Assembly (NCBI GenBank): GCA_029216955.1
Contig: JANAVB010002199.1
Location: forward strand, 17,359,561 to 17,423,560
Reading direction: 5' to 3'
Length of the DNA stretch: 64,000 nt
Source: Iris pallida
Taxonomy: Eukaryota > Streptophyta > Magnoliopsida > Asparagales > Iridaceae
The notes beneath the pieces were generated by a model. It had not been told where the DNA came from and searched no databases. It saw only the letters and a program-made list of their open reading frames with translations. The translations under genes were made by a program, and so were the position numbers. Shown here one piece after another: positions 41,961-53,129 of the stretch (the stretch's first letter is position 1; every line of letters starts with the position of its first letter).

Positions 41961-42503
41961 AAATTAGTTATTTGGCTAAATTAGTTGCAGCCATATGGTT
42001 TTTAATCTAAATCTGAGCCATTCAATAAAATTAATCAACCTCTGTTTTTTAATATTGCTGACAGCTATTGTACAGTTTGTAATATTGCGTTGTACCCATA
42101 TGGTTTTTATTCTAATTGTTTATCAGGATAAAAAACCATTCTTACTCTTCGGGGTTTAAAATTTCATTTCCTATTGCTTGAAAAAAGACTTAACAAATTG
42201 TACAATACTGAGTTGTAATAATATATACCTGATTGTAATAATATATGCTGTTGTAGGAAAAGCATTTCTAAGTTCTATCTTAACATAATTCTGAGTTTAG
42301 CTAACATAATCAGAATTGCAGAATGTAACTGGTTTATGGATTAGTAAAGTTACCTCAGAATCGTGAAATACACATTCCAGACTGAAAGGTTGTCCTTTTC
42401 CTCCATAGCCGGGTACTTCATACATACGAATAAGCCGAACTTTCAAATTCCAGAAGGTTTTCGATGGACTGATCTCACGAATTAGAGAGAAGAAAGGAGC
42501 CAT
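38300..42503 (-). CDS. Helitron-encoded RPA70-like single-strand DNA-binding protein
   Basis: A replication protein A large-subunit homologue carried by plant Helitrons, presumed to coat single-stranded DNA during rolling-circle transposition. Eleven minus-strand exons join in frame to 514 residues: 42503-42354, 40508-40238, 40142-40046, 39962-39838, 39724-39640, 39539-39407, 39319-39162, 39061-38941, 38863-38681, 38601-38551 and 38470-38300 (TGA). The start MAPFFSLIREISPSKTFWNL and the GDRIHASIKK block are the first OB fold (DUF223-like). DIIGRVVSL and the following LWGNLVDD continue into the second OB fold. Exon 7 has the C-terminal zinc finger, CNKC and CDRC (about residues 311-330). The tail is Lys-rich (KKMKIEIKKEKE). 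All splice sites are GT-AG and no frame break was seen. Intron 1 is 1.85 kb and holds an inverted copy of the RepHel intron repeat. Confidence 0.87.
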
Positions 42504-42975
42504 GGGTGAAGAATTTCTTTCTTACTTTTCTGAATCAGGGATAGTGAGAATGGTTGCCAATTTTCCATTGTATTTATAGACAGTAAATTAAGACAGAATA
42601 TTAATGTAAATAATGTTGGGAAACTGAAGAGTTGTCTTGGTTATGTAAAAAAGTGGATTTGGAAATTGGGAAAAATTGCATGGTTTAATTACTGACAGCT
42701 GAGTTTAGGCGGGAATATGCTGATTGGTGTGAATTTTGAATAATTTGAATTCTGTAATGTGCAAAAAGTGGACTTTTCTATTTTTTTATTAATTTTTTAT
42801 TGTGCCTGAGTTTGGGCGGGAAAATGGCAAGTTTGTAATTTCTTTCAACTATTTTGCTATTATATATATATAGATTTTGCCACATAAACAAGACATTGTC
42901 TTGTGACTCATGCCACATAGGAGTCACCTAAGACTCACAACACTTAACAAGACAATAGGGTTGGAGATGCTCTAA

Positions 42976-43230
42976 ATGTGTATTCTAGTTGGGCTGCGTA
43001 AGTACATAATGATTTTGATGGCAAAGGTGACATGTTTCATTCTCATTAATTTGATTAGTACATCCTAACTACTTTGAATTTGGAATCCAGCCACAACGCC
43101 AGAAATTAATGAGAAGGGAACTTTTCAATACAACAACAACCGAAAATTTTGACATCACATATTTGAGTCCTTCATCTTCCATTCGACTTTAGTAGTGGTC
43201 ATGCTCGTTGTATAGTTAACAAAATATATA
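42976..43230. other. Spacer between the two Tourist MITEs
   Basis: No gene or repeat recognised. Confidence 0.4.
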
Positions 43231-43233
43231 TAA

Positions 43234-43669
43234 GAGCATCTCCAACCCTATTGTGACTTTGGAAAAAAGTTAATGCCACATAGGAATGACAAAATTTTAT
43301 TCAAAAGTTCTTCTCCAATGCAATTGTCAAGTCAATTGTGAAGCTTATGTGGCAAAAATTAAAGAAGACATTGTGAAGTTGATTGTCTTGTTCTAGACAA
43401 TGTACTTGACAATGTCTTCTCTTCCATGTCATCAATTATGAATAAAAAATATTAGAAAAAAGAAAGAAGATGAGTAGTTGTCTTGAAAGTTGGAAAAAAT
43501 ACTTTTTATTGTCTCCTCAATGCTTTTGCATTGGAAAGAATTTTTCTATCTCATTGTCTTTTGAGATATAATTTTGCCACATAAACAAGAAATTGTCTTG
43601 TGGCTCATGCCACATAGGAGCCATCTAAGACTCACAACACTTAACAAGACAATAGGGTTGGAGATGCTC
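43234..43669. mobile_element. Tourist MITE, intact sister copy
   Basis: Same inverted ends (GAGCATCTCCAACCC) and TAA TSDs (43231-43233 and 43670-43672) as the split MITE. 436 bp, non-coding. It contains GAGATATAATTTTGCC, the undisturbed version of the Helitron target. Confidence 0.88.
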
Positions 43670-43672
43670 TAA

Positions 43673-45460
43673 TTTGTTACATGCTCAATTTCATTTAGGT
43701 ATGCGCTTAGTTATAGTAGTAGTTCCTTCGATCAATATGCTATTGCTTTAAGTATTAAATCCATTGATCTACATTGAACATGTGCAAGACATGCAGCTCA
43801 GATCGATTTTATCTAATCTTAATCCTCAACTGGTGTCACCTACAAATCCCAACAAGTGCGCTCATTGTTATACTAGTATTTAATGTATTGTCATTCGTCT
43901 ATCTTAAAAATGCAGCGCCAAGTCCTATCAAGTGCTGAATCCTGCACGCGTATCAAATTTTTCTGTTATAACAGATCGAGATCTTCGAGCCATCAGCATG
44001 CGCCACGTGTCAAACGAATCGGTCATGCCTATGATGGGTGTCAACCACCCAAGATCTTAGCAACAACTATATCCTAATGACAGCCACGTGGCAGGCAGAC
44101 GCGCTACATGCGCACAGCTACAACGACATTCTTTTCAGGAGTGCCATGTGGCAGCAAATCTCATGCATGCATCGTCCCTGCGGGCCAAAATCTCATACTT
44201 GCATCGCATATGCGTGCATTGGTGAATTTCTTTCCATATTGCTATAGTAGAAGGAACCTTTCTTCATTTCAAACGTCGGATCATCACACATTTAAAGAGT
44301 TGAACAAATTTCAGATAGCCGAATTTTTGTCCACCTTGTCACTGAGAAGAAGACTTGTCATTTTCTCCTGTCTCGTCGTCGGATCGTCAACGGAGTAAAG
44401 CAATCAACTGCAGTATTCGATCTCCACCGTCACACTTCTTAGAATAAAAAAAATGTTTTAATGTGTTTCGTATTTTAAAACTCTTGCAATGAAACTGAGA
44501 TCCGCCAATTCCTTTGATCTCGTATCGCTAAATTGACAAAGTGGCCGCACATATCGTTGATCATATTACCTCTACTTACGTGCCTTAAATTTTACTGTAC
44601 AAATTACAAGATACAAACTTTATAAATTAATTATAAAATTAGTAAATTAGGATATAATTGAATAAATGTTGATTATAGAGGCTTGTGTAACCCAGATCTA
44701 AGTGTCATGTGTTATTCTTCTCAAAGAAAACTTTTATAAGACATTTAAATGCAAAAAAATGTAACACTAAATATAAAAATTTGAAGCACACGTCTTGAGA
44801 TTATGGGGAGTGTAGTGGCAGAGATCGAATCGACACATAATTTTTTACTTCGTTGATGATCTGACTTTGAGTGCAAGGACGATGCAAAGCATTTTCATCC
44901 GTAGATATGAACTCAGGAAGTCTGCATGAGGAAAACTTTGGTGTTCTCCAATGGTGTATCTACTAGAAGTAATATGGATGTAGTACACCCAAGGAGAACG
45001 TCTTATAATTCTCGTGGAGAAAAAAAAAGTGTTAAGTGGATGCCATCCCACCAAGTGTTAAGGAAATATTTGGGCAGAGTGTAAGCATATAGGTTCTGAG
45101 TTCTGCCCGGAAGACGCAAAAATTGAGACTATTTATAGCTAAAGTCTCAAAAACGATTAATGTTGAAGTCCCGAGGGAAGCGTTGTCCCTTGGGAAAAGA
45201 CTTCTTGCAAGAAGCAAGCACCATCCTGCAAGCACAAACTTTGTGTAGAGTTTGTTAACCTACGTTCGTGTGGGGTTAAAGGACATACAAGTTCACACGG
45301 CCTATAAGAGGATGTTGTCACATGACAACAATTATGTGAGGTGTGGGTACGTTCCTGCAAGATCTGCTGCATGTTATGATACGTAGTTCCTGCTGTTGTA
45401 ACTGCACGCCTCACAAAGTGCACGTCTGTGAATGACGTGATCACCCGCCCTTGAATTGTT
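43673..45460. other. Intergenic, no supported gene
   Basis: Mixed-composition DNA. Short open frames lack codon bias and recognisable motifs. Some phrases near 45780-45838 (GGAAGCAAAGTCTACAG) belong to a short minisatellite that continues after the copia element. Confidence 0.4.
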
Positions 45461-45723
45461 TTTTTTTTTTAATAAAAGTAATGCATTCATTGAAGGAGTA
45501 AGGAATTACAAGATGCAATATCCCGAAAGATATTATCAGATATACAAACAGGAACAATGTCATGAACTATTGTAGAGTTTACAGTATTATGCAACAGTGT
45601 CTGCGATGCAAGAAGATGTGCACAGTGATTAGCACTTCTATGTACATAAGAGAAAGAGAGATCATTTCTCGATTGCAAAAGCTTCCTATTGTTTACTATG
45701 TATTTTTTGTGCTGACACGTCAT
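45461..45723 (-). pseudogene. 5'-truncated LINE remnant (RNase H-like end plus poly-A)
   Basis: A minus-strand frame of about 78 codons includes SFSYVHRSANHCAHLLASQT, matching the C-terminal RNase H-like (RVT_3) domain common in plant L1-type LINEs. Its downstream side ends with an A-rich tail (plus-strand T-run at about 45461-45472). Everything upstream of this domain is missing. No TSD was confirmed. Confidence 0.6.
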
Positions 45724-45838
45724 CCTATCACATCATATAATCTTGTAGGAAGTAGCGTTCTCGAGAAGCCAAGACTGTAGGAGCAAAGTTTGGAGGAAGC
45801 AAAGTCTACAGAAAGCACAGCCTGCAGGAAGCACATTC

Positions 45839-46769
45839 TGTTGGTGCTTTCTTTACATGGAGAGAGCTTGCTCTCAACATGCCTTGTAAATTTTAGTCCC
45901 ACATCGGAAATGCACCATGAGTTATCTCAACATATATACTTGGGTGTGTTGTTGAGAGATGCACATGGGATGGTGACCCTAAGGAGGGAACCATGTGGGT
46001 GATTTTACTAGGAGGTAAGAATAAGGCTCCAAGGATTAAGCATTAATGCTTTTGTCATTCTCTTGGATTAATTTCCTTTTGGAGCTAAGGGGCTTAGCGA
46101 CTCGGACTCGGACTCGGACTCGGGCTCGGGCTCATGGGCTCATGAGACGTAATGTGGCGTTTTGTTGGCACACTTTGCACTTAGCACGTCAGCATGCGGT
46201 CCATGCGGCCATGCGGCCCATGTGGTTTTGAATTAATTTCGTTCCTATCTTTGTGGGATTTGAATTAATCTCGTTGCTATCTTTTTGGGATTTGATTCAA
46301 TCTTTCCATAACTGAAGAGGCGGCTAGGGTTTCCACCCTCTCTCTATAAATACTCTCTTCTGGCCTCCTTTGTGGTTACTACGAAAGATATAAGTCAGAA
46401 AAGGAGAAAGAGAGAGAGAGAGAGAGCTGCTGCTGCCATTGCAAGTCCATCCGAGGAGTCAGAACAGAGGTGACTTCGAGCGTTCCACAAGTTCTTCAAA
46501 CTTGCTGGTTCCTGGAAGCAGATCGTGTGGGGCGAATCTTACTTTGAGCAACGGTGTTTTGACACCCCAGCATTGTTCTTCTTCTCATCTCTCTCTAGAT
46601 TATTGTAACTCGTTTTGTCTCAATTGCAACACGTTTGCAAGGAAGAACGAGAAATCTTCTCCTCTCTATTTCCCTCCTCCATATTGTAATCGGGTTATTT
46701 GGTATTTGTATCATCGTAGATATTTGTTGCATCTGTTTTACCATCTTTGATCAAGCACCGGGACTAACA
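45839..46769 (+). repeat. 5' LTR of the copia element
   Basis: 931 bp. It carries only a short version of the GCGGC/CATGCGG minisatellite (about 46193-46225). A likely TATAAATA promoter lies near 46345-46352. The internal region begins at 46770 and shows no initiator-Met tRNA primer-binding site of the usual TGGTATCAGAGC form. Confidence 0.9.
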
Positions 46770-46792
46770 ATCTCAAAGCAAGATTCGTGTAG

Positions 46793-49700
46793 ATGGAAAA
46801 CATTAATGCTTCGCTCCTCCAATCGGACTTCTGCAAGTTGGAAAAGTTTGATGGAGAGCATTATCAAGTCTGGAAGAGAAAGGTTTACCTAACTCTTCAA
46901 CTAAAAGACGTTGATCATGTTCTGTTGGAGGAAGAACCCTCTGTTCCAGACACTGGATCTACTGCCGCAATCAACGCGGCTACCAAACTCCAGGCCAAGT
47001 GGAGAAGGAAAAATAGCATCTGCAGGCTTATCATCCTGAATGCTATGGAGGACTCCCTGGCAGAATCCTACTCGAAGAAGGAACTTGCCAGAGACATATG
47101 GGAGTCTGTGAAAAAACTGTATGAAGAAGACAAGAACAGGAGCAAAATGTTTGTGGTTGAAAAATATCACAAATTGCTCTTTGAGGACGAAAAGTCCATG
47201 CTGCCATAGGTAAAGGAATTTCTGAAGCTGCGTCAGAAACTGGAAGACGAAGAGATGCCCCTTCCCGACAAGTTTGTCGTCGGAGGGATCGTCTCAAAAC
47301 TTCATGCTGGATGGAGTACCTTCTATACAAGGATGCACAGAAAGAAGCTAGACATTAGCTTGGGAGATCTACTTCAAGAGATCCATGTTGAGGACGAGAT
47401 GCGTTCCCAACAGAAGGTGGACACTCTGTCAAAACAGTTGGCTAAAGCCAATCTTGTGCAGACGAGAGATCCCAAGGGGAAGCAGGCGGCTTCTCATCCC
47501 AAGAAGAAGGACTTCACTAATCTAAAAGTGAAGGGTCCTTCTTTCAAGCAACAGAAGACTAAGTCCCACGTGACTTGTTACAATTGTGGCAAGAAAGGCC
47601 ACTACAAGAGTGAATGCAGATCTAAGCCTAAACAATCAGAGAAAGGTGAGCCTAATAAGGTTTCATTGGTTTCTAACATTGTTGCTATGATCGGACAGGT
47701 CACAACTGTGAAGGTTGACTCTGACTGGTGGATAGATACTGGTACGACTTGCCATGTCTGTTCTGGCAAGGAATGGTTCGTCACGTACCAGCCGATATCT
47801 GAGAAGGTTGTCATGGCGAACCAGGCCCAAGCTGAAGTTCTGGGGATCGGGACCGTAGAACTGAAACTCACTTCTGGGAACACTCTGACGCTTCAAGGTG
47901 TGAAGCATGTTCCGGCGATTGCCAAGAACCTGATCTCTGGGAGCCTGCTCTGCAACACAGGCTTGAGGATGGACATCAATGCTGGTCAGATGGTGATGTC
48001 CAAGAAAGGAACATACTTCGAAAAGGCTTATCAAACCGAAGGAATGTTTAAAATTCAGCTTGTCAACCAGTTTGAAGACATTAATGCAGTTGCATTTTTA
48101 GATTATTCTCTTGAGTTGTGGCATAATAGACTAGGACATGTTCATTGTAAAAGAATTAACAAAATGTCTAGTTTATGACTTATCTCCAAATGTGGGGGTA
48201 AGGTGGAGAAGTTTGAAGTGTGTGCTCAGACGAAGATCACAAGGAAATCCTTTCATCGGGTCAATCGAAGCACAGATCTTCTGGAGTTGGTGGACTCCGA
48301 TATCTGTGACTTCAAACATTTCTCCACGAAGGCCGGGATGAAGTATTTCATAACCTTCATCGACGAATTCTCAAAATACGCGTTCGTCTACTTGCTCAAG
48401 TCTAAAGACGAAGCCTTCGAGAAGTTCAGAGAGTTCAGGGCCGAAGCTGAACGACAGACTGGACAACAACTCAAGAGGTTAAGAAGTGATCGAGGTGGGG
48501 AGTACAGGTCTCATGAATTCGCATCGTTCTACAAAGAACATGGAATCATATGCGAGACTACTGCTCCATATTCTCCTCAATCTAATGGAGTAGCGGAGAG
48601 GAAGAACATAACGTTGACAGAAATGATAAACTCAATGCTGCTAACCGCGGGTCTTCCTAAATGCTACTGGGGAGAAGCTGTATTGACGGCCACTTTTATT
48701 CTAAATAGAGTGCCATATGCAACTTCAGACGTAACTCCTCATGAACTCGGGTTAAAAGTCAGACCAAACTTGAATGTCATTCGAGTGTGGGGGTGTCTGG
48801 CATATGTGAAGCTCCCAGATCTGAAGATTCAGAAGCTAGGGACAAGGACTACGAAGGCGATCTTCTTGGGGTATGCCGAGAAGAGTGATGCTAGGAGATT
48901 TCTTGATATTGAGTCAAATCATATCATCGAATCTTGCGATGCTGAATAATTTGAAGACAAGTTTGCAAAAGATAAAAACATTGTTCTTTCGGACATTCCG
49001 AAAAATGATGTAGGTACAAATGAGACTGAAATCTCATTCGGGCCAGTAGTCCAAGAAGAAGCTGTTGTTGATGAAACAACTCTTGTACCAGAACTCGCAG
49101 AGCCGTCAGCTAAGCGAGCGAGGAGACGAAAGACTTCAGAGATGACTTTGTCACCTATCATGTGGAAGCAGATCTGCTTACCTATGATGAGGCGATGAAG
49201 ACCAGAGATGCTATCTTTTGGAAGGAGGCAGTGAATGACGAGTTTGACTCTATCACCTCCAATAACACATGGGTGTTGGTAGATCTACCTGAAGGAGAAA
49301 AGTCCATCGGATGTAAATGGATCTTCAAGAAGAAGATGAAGGCAGATGAAACTATTGACAAGTTCAAGGCCAGGCTGGTAGCCAAGGGATTTTCTCAGAA
49401 ACAGGGGATAGACTACTTTGACACGTACGCTCCAGTAGCTCGGATGACCACCATCAGGATGTTAATCGCTCTAGAAGCTATACATAAGTTGGTGATACAT
49501 TAGATGGATGTAAAGACAACATTCCTGAATGGGGAGCTGACCGAAGAGATTTATATACAACAGCCAGATGGATTTGTCATCAAAGGCCTTAAAGATAAAG
49601 TCTGCAAGTTGGTGAAATCATTGTATGGTTTGAAGCAAGCTCCCAAGATGTGGCATGAGAAGTTTGACAAAGTATTAGGTCAAACGGCTACAGAGTCAGC

Positions 49701-50707
49701 GAGACGGACAAATGTGTTTACACAAAGTTTGCTGATGGAAGAGGAGTCATCGTTTGTCTGTACGTGGACGACATGCTAATCCTAGGTACGGATATAGGCT
49801 GTGTCACAGAGATAAAGAAGTTCCTCTCAACCAAGTTCAGTATGAAGGACTTGGGGGATGAAGATGTCATCTTGGGCATAAGATCATCCGGACAGACACT
49901 GGAGTAGCGCTGTCACAATCTCACTACATTGAGAAGATGCTCACACGCTATGGGTATAAGGATCTTCCAGGGATCGATACGCCATACAGGTGTGATCAGA
50001 AGCTGAAGCCAAACTCGAGGGAAAGCGTCAGGCAGCTGGAGTATTCTAGCGTTATCGGAAGTTTGATGTACGCAACCACTGCCACAAGGCCTGACAAAGC
50101 TTTCGCCGTGGAAATGCTGAGTCGGTTCACGAGCAACCCAGGGATTGAGCAGTGGAAAGCTGTGAAGCGGGTGATGAGATATCTCAAGAAGACTCAGATA
50201 TATGCACTGCACTACAACGGGTATCCGACAGTAGTGGAAGACTTCAGTGATGCTAGCTGGTGTTCAGAGGTAGAAAGCAAGAGATCCACAGGTGGATATA
50301 TTTTTTCCTTGGGTGGAGCTGCTATATCATGGAAGTCGAAGAAGCAGACTATACTCTCTCGTTCCTCCATGGAATCTGAATTCTATGCACTTGAAACTGC
50401 AGCAGATGAAGCAGAATGGCTTCGGGAGCTCATGTATGATCTTCCAGTGGTTGGAGCTCAGATACCGGCGATACCGATATATTGTGACAACCAGACGACT
50501 ACGGTGGTGGCATCAAATGACCTCTTCAACGGGAAGATGAGGACTGTGCGGTTGAAACACATGGCAGTACACGATCTTATCAAAAGAGGTGTAATTGCAG
50601 TGATTGATGTTCGGAGTCAGGAGAACGTGGCAGATCCGTTCACAAAGGGCCTCAAGCACCAGTTGGTCGATGACACAGCTTATAAAATGGGCTTGAAGGC
50701 ATTCTGA
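46793..50707 (+). pseudogene. Copia gag-pol polyprotein, interrupted
   Basis: Gag starts at 46793 (MENINASLLQSDFCKLEKF). A zinc knuckle, CYNCGKKGHYKSEC, lies near 47577. Protease has DWWIDTGTTCHVC (about 47725). Integrase has HNRLGH, then the FEVCAQTK region, and later LRSDRGGEYRS and SPQSNGVAERKN. Reverse transcriptase has NNTWVLVDLP, WIFKKKMKADE, FLNGELTEEIYIQQPDGF and YVDDMLILG. RNase H ends with NVADPFTKGL, stop at 50705-50707. The frame is broken by in-frame stops at 47207-47209 (TAG), 48176-48178 (TGA), 48947-48949 (TAA) and 49501-49503 (TAG), and by frameshifts near 49150, 49680 and 49880. It cannot make a full polyprotein. Confidence 0.92.
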
Positions 50708-50992
50708 TAGTGTGTCTTTGTAATCCTACCATAAAGTTTTATGCTATTAGTTCAAAGAGAAATCTACTAGGCATCTAACTTTTGGTTCAAAGGAGGATCA
50801 CTGACTGGGAAACTATCAGGTAAAAGTGGGTACTTGTTCTCTGGAACATGGAAGGGATACGGACCCATAACCACTGTTGTCTACTATGTATTTTTCTGCG
50901 AAAAAAACAGATCCTGTGGAAGGTTGGCTTAAACGCCTTAATGAGTTCTCAGGCAGAGTGAATGCCTGGTGTGCTTTACAGGAAGCACGGTA

Positions 50993-51440
50993 GAGCAGCA
51001 CTACAAGGAGTGAAACTCCATGCTACAGTGGGGTGACTCCACCATGAGGTTTCTAGGTAGGGGTAATGCCTCGGCTTTGCAAGCCAAGTCACAGCGGCGT
51101 AGCACCGCAAATAGGCAGGTAGCCTAATGCTGTATGACGTAATTAAAGAGTTGTAGACAGCACTACAAAGGGGAGGATAGCCCCATGTTACAGTGGCACA
51201 ACACCACGATGAGGTACCCAGGTAGGGGTAAAGCCTCGGTATTGCAAGCCATGTCGTTGCGGCGTAACACCGCAAGGAAGCCTTTGGCTTCATGCTGAGT
51301 AGATTGGCACTACAAAGAGGCTGAGACCTCATGCTACAGTAGTATAAAACTACGATGAGGTTCCCAGGTAGGGGTAATGCCTCGGCTTCAGGCCATGTCA
51401 TAGCGACGTAGCACCGCAAGGAAGCGCAAGGCTTCATGCC
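50993..51440. repeat. Roughly 150-160-bp tandem repeat between pol and the 3' LTR
   Basis: Three diverged copies start near 50996, 51159 and 51307. Each has GCACTACAA, a short inverted phrase, a GGTAGGGGTAATGCCTCGG-like stretch and GGCGTAGCACCGCAA. Lies in the 3' untranslated spacer. Confidence 0.8.
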
Positions 51441-51780
51441 ATATCTCTTTAATAAAGAACTCACCTATAGTGTATGGAAAGAGATATCAGACCGTATCTT
51501 GAGGGTAAACTTGTAGACGCCCAAAATTATATACTGAAACCAGGCTGGCACAGGACCTTTAATGTGCATCCAGAAGCACACGTAACTACACTTTGTGAGT
51601 GGAAAGAATTACAATTGTGGTGCAGAATTCAAGGCATAGTTCATTCTTGTATCACATTGTTATTTAACCCATGCGGGAAGATTTAAGTCGTCAGCAACAT
51701 CTATCCTAATGCAAAATGGACAGTTACTGTGGGAAACGCTCAACCCTGGACACATATATATGTTGTGATACGTGGGGGAT

Positions 51781-53024
51781 TGTTGGTGCTTTCTTTACAT
51801 GGAGAGAGCTTGCTCTCAACATGCCTTGTAAATTTTAGTCCCACATCGAAAATGCACCATGAGTTATCTCAACATATATACTTGGGTGTGTTGTTGAGAG
51901 ATGTACATGGGATGGTGACCCTAAGGAGGGAACCATGTGGGTGATTTTACTAGGAGGTAAGAATAAGGCTCCAAGGATTAAGCATTAATGCTTTTGTCAT
52001 TCTCTTGGATTAATTTCCATTTGGAGCTAAGCCCCAAAGGGACTTAGCGACTCGGACTCGGACTCGGGCTCATGGGCTCATGAGGCGTAATGTGGCATTT
52101 TGTTGGCGCACTTTGCACTTAGCACGTCAGTAGTCATGCGGTCTTTATGCGGCTCATATACGGCCATGCGGTCTTTATGCGGCATGCGGCTCATATGCGG
52201 CCTCATGCGGCTCATGCGGCCATGCGGCTCATGCGGCCATGCGGTCCATGCGGCACATGCGGTTCATGTGGCCATGCGGCTCATGCGGCTCATGTGGTCC
52301 ATGCGGCCCATGCGGTCCATGCGGCCATGCGGCTCATGTGGTCCATGCGGCCCATGCGGTCCTTGCAGCCACGAGGCTCATGCGGCCAGGCTGCTGCTGC
52401 TGCTGCCGCATGGAGTGCTCCGCTGACTGTGCAGATTACAAGTCAGTTATGGTAAGGCTGAATCAATGCGATTAATTCAGATCCTATCTTTGTGGGATTT
52501 GAATTAATTTCGTTTCTATCTTTATGGGATTTGAATTAATCTCGTTGCTATCTTTTTGGAATTTAATTCAATCTTTCCATAACTGAAGAGGCGACTAGGG
52601 TTTCCACCATCTCTCTATAAATACTCTCTTCTGGCCTCCTTTGTGGTTACTACGAAAGATATAAGTCAGAAAAGGAGAAAGAGAGCTGCTGCCATTGCAA
52701 GTCCATCCGAGGAGTCAGAACAGAGGTGACTTCGAGCGTTCCACAAGTTCTTCAAACTTGCTGGTTCCTGGAAGCAGATCGTGTGGGACGAATCTTGCTT
52801 TGAGCAACGGTGTTTTGACACCCAGCATTGTTCTTCTTCTCATCTCTCTCTAGATTATTGTAACTCGTTCTGTCTCAATTGCAACACGTTTACAAGGAAG
52901 AACGAGAAATTTTCTCCTCTCTATTTCCCTCCTCCATATTGTAATCGGGTTATTTGGTATTTGTATCATCGTAGATCTTTTTTGCATCTGTTTTACCATC
53001 TTTGATCAAGCCCCGGGACTAACA
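51781..53024 (+). repeat. 3' LTR of the copia element with expanded minisatellite
   Basis: 1244 bp, against 931 bp for the 5' LTR. Nearly all the difference is an expanded CATGCGGCT-type array at about 52130-52395. Outside it the two LTRs align closely. Confidence 0.92.
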
Positions 53025-53029
53025 CATTC

Positions 53030-53110
53030 TACAGGAAGTGAAGTCTGCAGGAAGTAAAGTCTGCAGGAAGTAAAGTCTGCAGGAAGCACGGTCTGTAGAA
53101 AGCAAAGACT
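53030..53110. repeat. Minisatellite at the copia target site
   Basis: Imperfect units of about 17 bp, AGGAAGTAAAGTCTGC, continue the array at about 45785-45838. The copia element is inserted within it. Confidence 0.7.
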
Positions 53111-53129
53111 GATTTACATTGCTTCTTTG

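Larger units (their letters stand above)
27370..42874 (-). mobile_element. Complete, apparently autonomous Helitron
   Basis: On the minus strand the element starts TCTATATATATA at 42874 and ends CTAG at 27370. A 6-bp-stem hairpin (CCGTGC-ATC-GCACGG, 27382-27396) lies 7 nt before the CTAG. It sits between an A and a T with no TSD, the Helitron rule. Joining the flanks gives GAGATATAATTTTGCC, exactly the sequence of the undisturbed sister MITE at 43234-43669. The 15,505-bp element encodes an RPA-like protein and then a Rep-helicase, both on the minus strand with unbroken frames. Large introns hold duplicated non-coding blocks. Confidence 0.93.
27059..42972. mobile_element. Tourist (PIF/Harbinger-type) MITE, split by a Helitron
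   Basis: Inverted ends GAGCATCTCCAACCCTATTG and its complement are flanked by 3-bp TAA TSDs (27056-27058 and 42973-42975). The MITE itself is 27059-27369 plus 42875-42972, about 409 bp. Everything between is the Helitron. A second, unbroken copy lies at 43234-43669. Confidence 0.88.
45839..53024 (+). mobile_element. Full-length but degenerate Ty1/copia retrotransposon
   Basis: LTRs at 45839-46769 and 51781-53024 start TGTTGGTGC and end GGGACTAACA. An exact 5-bp TSD, CATTC, lies at 45834-45838 and 53025-53029. The gag-pol order protease, integrase, reverse transcriptase, RNase H makes it copia; the motifs resemble the Tnt1 type. A polypurine tract (GTGGGGGA) precedes the 3' LTR. It inserted in a minisatellite of about 17 bp (AGGAAGTAAAGTCTGC units, 53030-53100). 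Confidence 0.93.

Noticed and set aside
52100..52475. Ala/His/Met-rich repetitive frames in the 3' LTR (and again at 63603-63989)
   Set aside because: The 9-bp minisatellite keeps all frames open. The same array sits in non-coding LTRs.
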